Source: Aaosphaeria pasadenensis
Lineage: Eukaryota > Ascomycota > Dothideomycetes > Pleosporales
NCBI GenBank assembly: GCA_022813625.1
Contig: JAKLMB010000004.1
Location: 806,001-870,000 of the forward strand
Length of the DNA: 64,000 nt
Reading direction: 5' to 3'
Below are positions 55,357 through 64,000 of the stretch, piece by piece (positions within the stretch are counted from its first letter, which is position 1; every line of letters starts with the position of its first letter). Both the position numbers and the translations under genes were made by a program. The notes beneath the pieces are model-generated. The model saw only the letters and a program-made list of their open reading frames with translations, did no database searches and had not been told where the DNA came from.

Positions 55357-57588
55357 ATGGCTCCAGACCCACGAAAGTCAGCGTCTGAGAACAAGTCTAC
55401 AAACCAAAAGGGAGGGACATTACGCCGCGACGCCCGGCCAGAAAACGCGGCCCAGAAACCTTCCGGCCGTGTCTTCAATACATACACCGAATTTGTCGAA
55501 TACATCGTGACCCGAAAATGCAGCAAGTGTAAATCCTCCCTGCTAAGCAAACAAGCCAGTGTCGAGAAGCTTTTCGGGTCCTGGGCCTCCGGCCAAGCAA
55601 TCAGCTCAATTATAAAATGCAGTCGCTGCGCGACATCTAACTGCGTTGGCTGTGGTGCGAACTCGCCAGCACAGAAAACGACGGTGAAGGTGGGTGAGAA
55701 GCCCACTGAGACGTATATTACGTGGTGTTGTAGTCGCGGGCGGATGTTCGTCCTGTGGGTGCTCTTGTGCGGATTCGACCAGGAGTACTGTGCGAGGAAA
55801 CAGCGAGAGGCATCTACGATGAGCACGAGAACCCGCCAGCAGGGATCCGGAACTGGGTATGAAGAGTTAAAGTATGGTCTTGACCAATTCCATATAAATC
55901 CGTTCTTCGGCGGTAGCCATGTATTCGGATCGAGGAATCAACCTCCATCAGCCGGAGCTGAGAGCAAGGAGAAGATATCGGACAAGTTCTACCAAACGAT
56001 GTTCTCGATGCTTGTCGAGCTGTGTCCCTACAAAGGGAAGAGCTCCACGATGGATAGCAATCCACATGGAGCTGTTACGAGTATGCTTTTGAATAGCAAA
56101 GTTCTACAAAAGGCAGCTGAGCTCCTTCGTAATGATTCACTCGAGGAGGCTACAAAGCGAAGAGGCCTGTACAAGGCTGTTCTTGATTTCGTCGGCGTCG
56201 TCGGATCACATCCTACCACGTCAGCAAAGGCTGTATTCCAGGAGAGACAATTGCACCCGGACACGGTCAATCTCTTGACCCTGTCATTCCAGACTAACAA
56301 GATCCGTGGCAAGCAGAAGCCAGAAGGGACATCGCCGCTATCCGAGGTGCTCAAGAATTTGAGCATTCAGAGTGAACTAATGCTAAACGCAGCAAAGGCG
56401 AATGGGCGGGACTTCCAGACCCGCGAGGGCCAGGATATGCTTTGGATATGTCGCGAGATACATGACCTCGCAGCTCGCTTACTTCCAAAGGGAGAGAGTG
56501 CTCCAAGATCTAGGCATGAGGTGCAATCCATGAGCAAATTACAGAACGTAGCAGAAGTGCGCGATGACCAAATATTTGCGACTCATGTTTTCGCCAGGGA
56601 AATTCAGGGTTTAGCACAATCCTTTCCAGGCCGGATGAAACGCTTGATAACAGAGATAGCTTCCCTGAAGACTGGATTGCCGCCAGGGATATTTGTCAGG
56701 TACGCTGCATCCAGGATCGATTGCTTAAAATTCTTGATCGTGGGACCTGTTGATACGCCTTATGAGAACGGACTGTTCGAGTTCGACTTGTTTTGTCCGG
56801 CAAATTATCCCCATGCTCCACCCCAATGTCTCTTTAAAGGAACAAAAGGAGGCCAATATGGCATCAATCCAAACATTTATCCCAACGGAAAGGTATGTCT
56901 CTCCCTCCTTAACACATTTCCCGGCGAGCCATGGAGGCCTGCAGTCTCGACCATCCTCCAGGTCTTGGTATCCATTCAGGCGATGATTCTTTGCGAAGAT
57001 CCGCTTAGCAATGAGCCAGATATTGATAAGGATCCAACGGGCCATGAACACATAGTCTACAGTGACCAGATACGCCGATTGACCATCTATTTGGCTATGA
57101 TAGACTGGATGAAAAGGCCTCCAACCCTTTGGCACGATGTTGTGACCCAGCACTTCAAAGAGCATATGAACCACATCTTGACAACGACAAGGAAGTGGGC
57201 GTCCCAGCCAGTTCCTACTGAACGTGGAGGTTGGTTTCGCCAGCCTACCGTCCCTATCAGACTTGATGTTGGTAATGATCATCTCCTCAGGTCTGCTCTT
57301 GAACTGCACAGTGAGCTTCAAGACTTGCTTCCACGGTTCACTAGCCTACCAGCACCGGCTCAGTCTCATAGTGTTGCTGTGCAGCCTACGCCTAGTTCCA
57401 GAAATCCCGACTATGGCAATGCACTGTATGGTACAAGATCGCATATGTCCGGTTTTAGTGGCTCGCAAGGAAACAGCTTTGGGGGTACTCAGTATCCCCC
57501 AAATTCTTATTATTCTGACTGGCATGACCAAGGTTGGGGTGGAGGCCAAGGCTGGGGCGGACAAGGCAGCAGGAGGTGGATGAGTTAG
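55357..57588 (+). CDS. Zinc-module plus E2 (UBC-fold) ubiquitin-conjugating protein
   Basis: One exon, 743 aa. Residues 55-145 hold a Cys-rich module: Cys55/58 (KCSKCKS), Cys88/91/96/99 (KCSRCATSNCVGCG), then Cys124/125, Cys138 and Cys145 around TWCCSRGRMFVLWVLLCGF. This spacing resembles an IBR/RING2-like zinc fold. A helical region follows (about 200-440). The UBC fold spans about 445-610, with DCLKFLIVGPVDTPYENGLF, PANYPHAPP, and the active-site segment INPNIYPNGKVCLSLLNTF with Cys514. HPN is replaced by NPN, as in UBE2O and BIRC6-type large E2s. The C-terminal 60 residues are Gly/Ser-rich. It probably forms a ubiquitin thioester and may combine E2 and E3-like roles. The E2 domain is certain; the zinc-module type is inferred. 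Confidence 0.9.
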   Translation: MAPDPRKSASENKSTNQKGGTLRRDARPENAAQKPSGRVFNTYTEFVEYIVTRKCSKCKSSLLSKQASVEKLFGSWASGQAISSIIKCSRCATSNCVGCGANSPAQKTTVKVGEKPTETYITWCCSRGRMFVLWVLLCGFDQEYCARKQREASTMSTRTRQQGSGTGYEELKYGLDQFHINPFFGGSHVFGSRNQPPSAGAESKEKISDKFYQTMFSMLVELCPYKGKSSTMDSNPHGAVTSMLLNSKVLQKAAELLRNDSLEEATKRRGLYKAVLDFVGVVGSHPTTSAKAVFQERQLHPDTVNLLTLSFQTNKIRGKQKPEGTSPLSEVLKNLSIQSELMLNAAKANGRDFQTREGQDMLWICREIHDLAARLLPKGESAPRSRHEVQSMSKLQNVAEVRDDQIFATHVFAREIQGLAQSFPGRMKRLITEIASLKTGLPPGIFVRYAASRIDCLKFLIVGPVDTPYENGLFEFDLFCPANYPHAPPQCLFKGTKGGQYGINPNIYPNGKVCLSLLNTFPGEPWRPAVSTILQVLVSIQAMILCEDPLSNEPDIDKDPTGHEHIVYSDQIRRLTIYLAMIDWMKRPPTLWHDVVTQHFKEHMNHILTTTRKWASQPVPTERGGWFRQPTVPIRLDVGNDHLLRSALELHSELQDLLPRFTSLPAPAQSHSVAVQPTPSSRNPDYGNALYGTRSHMSGFSGSQGNSFGGTQYPPNSYYSDWHDQGWGGGQGWGGQGSRRWMS

Positions 57589-58103
57589 TGGTGCTATATA
57601 CTTTCCCCTGAAATGTTTCAATCGTGAATCTCAGATTATCGTACTATTTTGATCAAATCTCCAGTGCTTTTATTCTTCCCCTGGTAGTTCTGATACATAG
57701 AAGATATCTGAGATTCGAGTGAATAATGTAGTCATAGCTCACGGGAGTTCCAAGAATTGAATATGTGCGAGCAGAAGTGCCATTATATAACTATTGGAAG
57801 ATCTATTAAACTAGATTCCAAACAGCCATAACAGCGAGAACGATGAAGTCATGTCTTGTCGTGCACTAGATGATGAAAACCGGGTCACGTGCGTGAATGT
57901 TTACGGCGGATCAGTTTCGCCGCCGCCCGAATGCGCAAGTGCTCATCATCTCCAGCACCACAGCATCTCATCAAACACAACACACCTTACGTATCTAATC
58001 TAACCCAACATTACTGCCGTTTTCGTTTCCATATACACACCCTCCGGGCTTCTCTCCAAATACCGCCACCCACTTGCGAGCTCCGCAGCAACCCCGCATC
58101 ACA
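57589..58103. promoter_or_regulatory. Intergenic and RPN5 promoter
   Basis: 515 bases. CACGTG at 57886-57891 is a bHLH (E-box) site. TTTCGCCGCC at 57915-57924 (minus strand GGCGGCGAAA) resembles the proteasome-associated element of yeast (GGTGGCAAA and its GGTGGCGAA variants) and sits about 180 bases before the RPN5 ATG. A CT-rich leader runs just before 58104. Confidence 0.45.
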
Positions 58104-59792
58104 ATGTCTAGCGGCCAGGTGCTGAAGGCCGAGAAGGACTTCACCAAGGAAGTCGATAAGCTTCTCCCAGAGGCTGAGAAGCTTGGACAGGTTGGTTATG
58201 CTCCTTTTCTGAGTGAAACCGAGCTAACGAAGGGGCCATAGTCAAACCCGCAGGGAGCAATCGAGAAGCTGCTTGTCTTGGAGAAACAGACCCGCCAGGT
58301 ATGGTCCTCCACCAAGGTATACCATTTGCTGGATACTTACGTCTTTCAAGGCCTCCGATCTCGCCTCTACTTCCAGGATTCTCGTCGGAATATGCACAAT
58401 AGCTAAGAATGCTGGAGATTGGAGCTTGTTGAACGAGCAAGTGTTGCTGCTCTCGAAGAAACATGGCCAGCTCAAACAGGCCACCACCAAAATGGTGCAG
58501 GTAGCCATGGGATTCCTGGACGATACACCAAATCTAGAGACGAAGCTTTCGGTCATCGAGACTCTACGAACTGTCACCGAGGGCAAGGTACGAGGCACCG
58601 TGCTTCTTGCGGCCGGGCTAATACTAACGATCGAACTAGATCTTCGTCGAAGTCGAACGGGCTAGAATCACGCGCATTCTTTCGGACATCAAGAAGGAGC
58701 AGGGCGATGTGAAGGCAGCTACCGATATCCTCTGCGAACTCCAGGTCGAGACATTCGGTTCCATGACTCGCCGAGAGAAGACGGAGTTCATTCTTCAACA
58801 AGTGGCGCTTTGCATAGAGAGCAATGAGTGGACACAGGCGGGCATTTTGAGCAGGAAGATTAGCAAGCGGTATTTCACAAGGAAGCCAAAGAAGTCCCCA
58901 GAACAGCTCGAGAAGGAGAAGAAAGAGCGGGAAGAGAAGGAGAAGACGCGGAGCGCTGATGAGCCCCCGCCTGAGCCTGAAGATGACGTTACCGACTTGA
59001 AGCTACGCTACTACGAACAACAAATCATGCTCGCCAAGCATGACGACAAGTATCTAGAGGTCTGCAAGCATTATCGACAGGTGCTAGATACCGAGGCCGT
59101 TGAGGAGGATCCCAAGAAGCTTCGAGCCGTACGTATACAACATATATTTGCGGTTACATTTACTAATGAGTAAACAGATTCTCCAACGTGTCATTTACTT
59201 CGTCATCCTAGCACCATACGATAACGAGCAATCGGATCTCATCCACCGAATCCAGAGGGACACACGCAATTCCCAGATCACCCAGGACGCCCAGTTGGTC
59301 AAGCTCTTCACAGTACCCGAGCTGATGAGGTGGCCCATGGTTGCTAAGCAATTTGGCCCACACCTGACAGACTCAGATGTCTTTGACGCAGAGAAGGATG
59401 ATTCAGAGGATCCCAAAGCACATCAGAGATGGCAAGACCTGCGCAAACGTGTCATCGAGCACAATGTGCGCGTTGTTGCCAAATATTACACTCGGATCCA
59501 GATTCCTAGACTCACGCAACTCTTGGATCTTACCGAGGACGAGACGGAGAAGTACATCAGTGAATTGGTTACAGCAAAGACCATCTACGCCAAAATCGAC
59601 CGCCCGGCACGTATCGTCAGCTTTGCTAAGCCCAGGGATGCCGATGACGTTCTCAATGAGTGGAGTGGAAACATGAAGAGCCTGTTAGGCCTGCTCGAGC
59701 GTATCGACCATCTCATCACCAAGGAAGAGATGATGGCCCGTATACAACCTACGAAGATTGAGAAGGGCAAAGCAGGCAAGGCGAAGAAATGA
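58104..59792 (+). CDS. RPN5: 26S proteasome lid subunit Rpn5 (PSMD12)
   Basis: Non-ATPase subunit of the 19S regulatory particle lid, needed for lid assembly and binding of the deubiquitinase module. Five exons, 58104-58190, 58242-58298, 58351-58587, 58640-59128 and 59178-59792, give 494 aa, close to fungal Rpn5. The N-terminal helical solenoid contains KDFTKEVDKLLPEAEKL, NPQGAIEKLLVLEKQTRQ and GICTIAKNAGDWSLLNEQV. A charged KKER/EKEK insert lies near residue 230. The PCI domain spans about 330-460, with HNVRVVAKYYTRIQIPRLTQ and KTIYAKIDRPARIVSFAKP. The C-terminal helix (SLLGLLERIDHLITKEEMM) takes part in the lid helical bundle, before a basic KGKAGKAKK tail. Multiple short introns at the 5' end are usual for fungal housekeeping genes. 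Confidence 0.96.
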
Positions 59793-59998
59793 TGAGTTGA
59801 CGAACAAGGAAGAGGGATCTCGAACTCAGCCATGAGATGGCCTAGACGTGCCGGATTCTACAGTGACTTCGGCCTCGCGCTATAGAGCGCGATGTAATAT
59901 AGATTCTTCGCCAATCGTCTACTGATCTATACTGTCTATTTCAATGTGAAGATGCCATGCGTGTCCCGCTCCCAAAAATGCAGATGTGCAGAATCCGA

Positions 59999-60832
59999 TC
60001 AAAATGGAACATCCATATCTTCGACGCTCTCTTCCTGCGTAGCTTTATCCGGGTTTTCTGATTTATACAGCTGCTCATAGATGTAACGAATCAGAGCCGT
60101 CACATGAATCTTTTGACTGGCCAGAATGTGGCCTCCGGGATGATACAAAGTTGCGGGCTGTTCGCATGTATCGATGTAGGCCAGACTCCTCTTCTCCTCT
60201 ACCACGGTGTCCAAACACCCAATGAAATGCAAAAGTGGTGTCTTAATCTTCGGTTCGAAAAACGCTCTATACGCATCCACGCCCACAGGCGCAAACCCAG
60301 AATACGAAACCGCAAACTTAAACGGCGGATGAATCGTCTCCCCCGACGCATCGAGCAGGGAACTCGGGAACTCAATACCGCCTTCCTTCTGCAACTTCTC
60401 AAAGACCTCCTTCCTCCCCGGCTCCAGCGCCGAAGCAAGCAGACCCGTCGCGCAAGCGCCCTGCGAAAACCCGATTACGCCATCGAACGGGCCCTCCTCC
60501 TTCAGCGCCGTCGCCAGCTGCGCGAACCCCCGATCAAGCCCCTCATACACGTACTGGTCCCCCTGCCCCTTCTTCTTCCACCACGCCCACGCATCGATCT
60601 CGTCCTCTGGCGTCTCGCCACCGTCCCTGGTCGCGAGGAATGGCTCGTCGGCGGGCGATAGGCGGATGGGTCCTGTGGGGTAGTGCAGCGACACGCCGGC
60701 TGGGAACGATTTTATGAGGATCTTCTCGAGGGCGCGGGTTTTGGCGTAGAAGAGAGGGCCGGATTGCGTGTACCCGTGGATCATGAGGAGCTTTATGGGG
60801 CGGGTGGGCGGAGGGGCGTCGGTGGTGGCCAT
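59999..60832 (-). CDS. FSH1-family serine hydrolase
   Basis: Alpha/beta hydrolase of the FSH/ovarian-cancer-gene-2 family. From the ATG at 60832 it is 277 aa in one exon. The nucleophile is Ser123 in GFSQGA. The acid is the Asp in FIGCLDTVV and the base is the His in HPGGHILAS. The opening LLMIHGYTQSG carries the oxyanion-hole turn. An ATG at 60895 in the same frame would add 21 mostly basic residues (MRRIPHHIRTNYL), possibly a mitochondrial presequence. The nearer start is preferred for its context (aaaATGGCC) and the length of relatives. It is convergent with RPN5, with 206 bases between stops. Natural substrate unknown; some relatives act as thioesterases in biosynthetic pathways. Confidence 0.92.
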   Translation of the reverse strand: MATTDAPPPTRPIKLLMIHGYTQSGPLFYAKTRALEKILIKSFPAGVSLHYPTGPIRLSPADEPFLATRDGGETPEDEIDAWAWWKKKGQGDQYVYEGLDRGFAQLATALKEEGPFDGVIGFSQGACATGLLASALEPGRKEVFEKLQKEGGIEFPSSLLDASGETIHPPFKFAVSYSGFAPVGVDAYRAFFEPKIKTPLLHFIGCLDTVVEEKRSLAYIDTCEQPATLYHPGGHILASQKIHVTALIRYIYEQLYKSENPDKATQEESVEDMDVPF

Positions 60833-61342
60833 TTTGCGGAGGAGGGGGAGGGAGTTGAGGTAGTTTGTGCGGATGTGGTGGGGGATTCGACGCATGCGCG
60901 GGGGGTGAGAGGATTCAGTGAGAGAGTTTGTGTGGAAGTTGGGAGGATGTTGCGTGGAGAAATTTTTGTCTTGTCTTTTTGATTGAATGTTATAGGAATC
61001 GGGAGAGTGAGAACAATGTATGATGATGTTCGATAAGATAAGAGACTAAGGAAGGGCTGCGGGACAGGGATTGCTAGTTAGGAAGGGCGCTGCTCCCTCG
61101 GTTCTGAGCCCTGCTTGTACTTGTGCTGTGTACACTTTGGTGGTCAAGCAAGTTTGCATTATTAATTATATCTCAAGGTTAATTGAACGGTCGACCTTGA
61201 AATAATTGATCATACAATGGATAAGGTGCTCGAGTACATACATCATGAAAATAACTTGGTCATTAAAAGATAACAATTGAATATAATTTTCTTTGCTTTA
61301 AATTATATACCTTAGCATCGGACATGCTCTCTCGATATGGAA
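60833..61342. other. Intergenic, AT-rich
   Basis: 510 bases; 61150-61320 is strongly AT-rich. It holds the promoter of the FSH1-like gene and the 3' flank of the BBE-like gene. No gene or repeat recognised. Confidence 0.5.
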
Positions 61343-63041
61343 TTACAATTCATGTCCAATAAGTCCCTTGAATCGTCGCTCTGGGTCATACTTTGATCTC
61401 AGATTCACCAACTTCTCCCAATGAGCACCAAATGTCTAGCTACATTAGCGATATTTTGACAGGAAGATACTCCGTAGAGTACAGGGCAAACTTACCGGTC
61501 TAGGGTCGTGAAACTCTTCTAGCCCCAAAGGAGCAATGTGAATATCAGAATTTCCCCCTAGCACTTGTTGCGGTGCATCTATTGCTAACTGGCGGGCAAG
61601 GCTTGATTGCTCCGAAGAAGCATTGGCATCACATCCTGTCGAGTATAACAAGATATGCTTCATATCAGTAGGGCGAGGCCACGCGCAATCACCTGGAGAG
61701 GCGTTGAGATGTGGCGACTGTCTCTAATCAGTATTTACCAGGGCATGGTACTTCATGAGATACTCACTGAAGCAAATAGTTGGAATATCATCATGGATCC
61801 CTCTCCAATGTGTGTCTTCATGTTGTCCACCCATTCGACTCCTCGTATAATAGTGTCGAAGGCCACGTCTGCCAGACCTAGACTTGCCGAGTACATATTC
61901 TGGGCTCCTCTCTCTTGACCGGAACTCTCTAAATAGATTGTTAGTCCTGATCTCCTCCTTTGTTGTGTGTAGATTACTTACTTCGTAGGTCCATCACACC
62001 CAGTGAATCCGTCTCGGATGTGTGTTCCATTGCGCCTGGAATCTCAAGAGCGAAGCGAAATACCTCCCTCCCATGCTCACTGCCGTTCGCATCGTAGACC
62101 TGGAGAATGAGTGGGCTGCCCTGGAGGATGAGTGGGCCGCCAACAAAGCCCTCTTCGGTCTTCTCCCCGCCACTTGGGATTATCAAAAGAGCTGAGACTC
62201 GAGATGGGGTAGGATTGGTAGAGATGAAAGTAGCGAGACCGCGTGCAAAGCGTGGCAATTCGTGACGGGGAACAATTATATTTCCACTCCAGATTTTATC
62301 AGGGTAGGGAAATGCACGAAGTGTGACTTTTGTAACGACTGGGAGGAATAAAATTAGCACGTGTACTGCAAGCGTCTCTGGGGGGGATGTCTCACTGCCA
62401 AACCCTCCACCACCGCCTCTCAGAGCGAAGAGCAGATCAGGCTCATCCGATGCATTCACCACCGATCCGTCATACTTGACAACTTCCGCATCGATGAAAT
62501 TCGCGGGGTCAGAGATCCAGCCTCGCTCGCCGGATATCCAACTGATACCGCCGAGTTGGATGGATCCTGCCACTCCGACGTGTGCTGCACGAGCTGACAT
62601 CACTGCAACAATTCAGTCCCTTGTAGTCTTCAAAAAATCTCAGTTCCGCTTACCAGTATGATCCGGGGCCACTTCACGCATTTGTTCTTGGACTTCGAGC
62701 CAAGTCATTCCCGCACCGACACTGACCGTCTTCTCGGTTGAGTCAAAAGTGAACCCTTTGAAACGAGTCATACTGATGATGACATCGTGTGCAGATGGAG
62801 ACTTGAGCCCATGGCCTCGTATGTTGAAATCGAGCTTCGAAGTGTAGAGGAAGTGGATGATACGACTGAGTGATTGCGTATCTTCGGGAACCAGAGCGAC
62901 AGAGGGATGGAGGTCATTCTGGGCTGCAAAGGGTTGAGTGTGAGTGGAGTACTCTGCACTGTCCTGCTTCACGACCTCTGATGGTTTGAGTGTCTTCAGG
63001 AGAGGCTCGAGGACTCCGAAGACATTTGGGGATTTTGCCAT
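61343..63041 (-). CDS. BBE-like FAD-linked oxidase without the usual covalent FAD ligands
   Basis: Predicted flavoprotein oxidase of the berberine-bridge/VAO type. Six exons, 63041-62654, 62602-62396, 62338-61982, 61928-61768, 61717-61496 and 61435-61343, give 475 aa. FAD-binding motifs: FNIRGHGLKSPSAHDVIISM, VSVGAGMTWLEVQEQM, GGISWISGERGW, and FALRGGGGGFGIVTKVTL (after removing the 57-base intron at 62339-62395). The C-terminal end KLVNLRSKYDPERRFKGLIG is the conserved BBE tail. The His that binds FAD through its 8-alpha position (in GGHSxxG) is replaced by Leu-Lys, and the Cys-containing segment is AAHVGVAG, so FAD is probably held non-covalently. There is no signal peptide, unlike most secreted BBE-like oxidases. 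Family sure; reaction unknown. Confidence 0.88.
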
Positions 63042-63897
63042 GGTAGCAGTTACTTTGAATATCTTTCGTGGGGTGAATGATTTATTGAAGCTGAATTGGG
63101 TGTTGTAATATGTTATGAGATGGAACTGTCGTGAATGGTAGCTACTTATATACTTCGAGATTCAACTCCCTGATATATATGTAATGGCTTCAACATAACG
63201 CCCGTAGGAGCAAGCACCATCTTGGCTTGATGTATTCCAGAAGCACAAAACCCACATCAAGTACCGGAAATGGCCAATGAGGTTCAGAAATCCCCATACA
63301 TCTCTATAATGTTACCAACTAGGCCATGGATAATCCGGCGTTCAATGAAGTCGAGACACCTCGCAGATGCTTAGGCGTGCAGTCGTGTATCGTACGGTCG
63401 TACATTCGTACTAAAAGGATATTTACATACCAAGGATGCAAATTCCTATTCATCAGAGCCTGTACTTTGGGAGAACAACATGTGGGAATCATTGATGGCA
63501 GGGCGTTATGGGATTGTCAAGCAGAGATATTGAGATGCTTTGTAATGTAATGCTCCGACGTCCGACGAAGGATTCAAGGCAAATGGATTGCCCTGGCTTG
63601 GCTTGATCCGATCTAATCATTGTTAGATGCCTGCAGATCTGTACTCCGTAGATCATCTACCAAGCTAGCAAGATGCATTATCAAAGTCACATGGTAATGC
63701 ACGTAGATGTGACCGTTGTTGATGTTCGGGGGTAGATACAATAATTCCATTGTCGGCATGATCTCATACCGAGGGGTGGAAGACGCTCGGTCCAATTCTG
63801 CAGATCCCGAGCTTTCACGCCAAAAATTTCCTGAGAGCTTCAAAAAAATATCTACTACCGATCTACATTATTAGGTGCACGCATAGAACCATCCACC
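63042..63897. other. Divergent promoter region
   Basis: 856 bases between the BBE-like gene (minus) and the next gene start (plus). A TATA element for the BBE-like gene lies at 63145-63152. A tactccgta at 63641-63649 matches the palindrome seen at 36-39 kb. No gene recognised. Confidence 0.45.
63145..63152 (-). promoter_or_regulatory. Candidate TATA box for the BBE-like gene
   Basis: Minus-strand TATATAAG about 104 bases before the ATG at 63041, at usual spacing. Confidence 0.45.
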
Positions 63898-64000
63898 ATG
63901 CTCACTGAGCACTTTGTCGCCGCAATTGCCGCGCACACAAAACCGAACACCGGAGTCACCAAGGATGCTGGCATCTTTTACCACGAATTCCAGCCATTGG
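63898..64000 (+). CDS. Start of a gene cut by the window edge
   Basis: An ATG in a good context (ccaccATGctc) opens a frame of 34 codons without a stop to the end of the window, reading MLTEHFVAAIAAHTKPNTG and then TKDAGIFYHEFQPL. Codon use is coding-like. The piece is too short to name a family. Confidence 0.5.
   Translation, partial: MLTEHFVAAIAAHTKPNTGVTKDAGIFYHEFQPL

Noticed and set aside
1..64000. tRNA genes, CRISPR arrays and intact transposase or reverse-transcriptase genes
   Set aside because: By eye I found no cloverleaf with a normal T-loop, no spaced identical repeats and no transposon coding motifs. A covariance-model scan would be needed for small RNAs.

Overview
The window looks like nuclear DNA of a filamentous ascomycete (Pezizomycotina). 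Most genes carry short introns of 49 to 90 bases with GT..AG ends and gtatgt or gtaagt donors. The gene families are typical of that group: Zn2Cys6 and bZIP-DUF3425 regulators, a secreted copper amine oxidase, FSH1 hydrolase, GT31-like and BBE-like enzymes. Sed5 and Rpn5 are also present. The genus cannot be told from the sequence alone. I rebuilt 21 complete protein-coding genes, one cut off by the right edge, and one decayed gene. Spliced coordinates are given in each entry. Every junction was chosen by frame continuity and family resemblance, without transcript data.

Region 1 (1-29 kb) is an accessory, metabolically flavoured region. It begins with a decayed NB-ARC/TPR (NLR-like) gene on the minus strand. 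It continues with an AKR7-type aldehyde reductase, an NTF2-like protein, a seven-exon copper amine oxidase, an SRPBCC protein divergent from a Zn2Cys6 regulator, a GNAT acetyltransferase, a LURP-one-like protein, a bZIP-DUF3425 factor, an AtuA/DUF1446 protein, an ABM-like protein and an SDR. A fringe-like glycosyltransferase with an altered DxD site and a small secreted protein with deaminase-like features close the region. No PKS, NRPS or terpene cyclase backbone is present. The block therefore looks like a catabolic, detoxification or tailoring neighbourhood with two local regulators rather than a classical biosynthetic cluster.

Region 2 (29-42 kb) is gene-poor. About 4.2 kb and 4.7 kb of repeat-bearing intergenic DNA flank a gene for a protein with a Cys/His zinc-binding-like segment and a coiled coil. 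Here lie an ~84-bp degenerate tandem repeat, a diverged ~210-bp duplication, several minisatellites and a scatter of TACTCCGTA/TACGGAGTA palindromes. The Golgi syntaxin Sed5 gene ends the region.

Region 3 (42-64 kb) is gene-dense and more housekeeping in character. It holds two consecutive giant, probably disordered proteins (1278 and 2228 aa), a small lineage-restricted ORF, a 743-aa protein that joins a Cys-rich zinc module to an E2 ubiquitin-conjugating fold, the proteasome lid subunit Rpn5, an FSH1-type serine hydrolase, a BBE-like FAD oxidase without the usual covalent FAD ligands, and the first exon of a gene running off the edge.

The most interesting leads are the secreted deaminase-like protein, the zinc-module/E2 fusion, and the accessory block with its two regulators.
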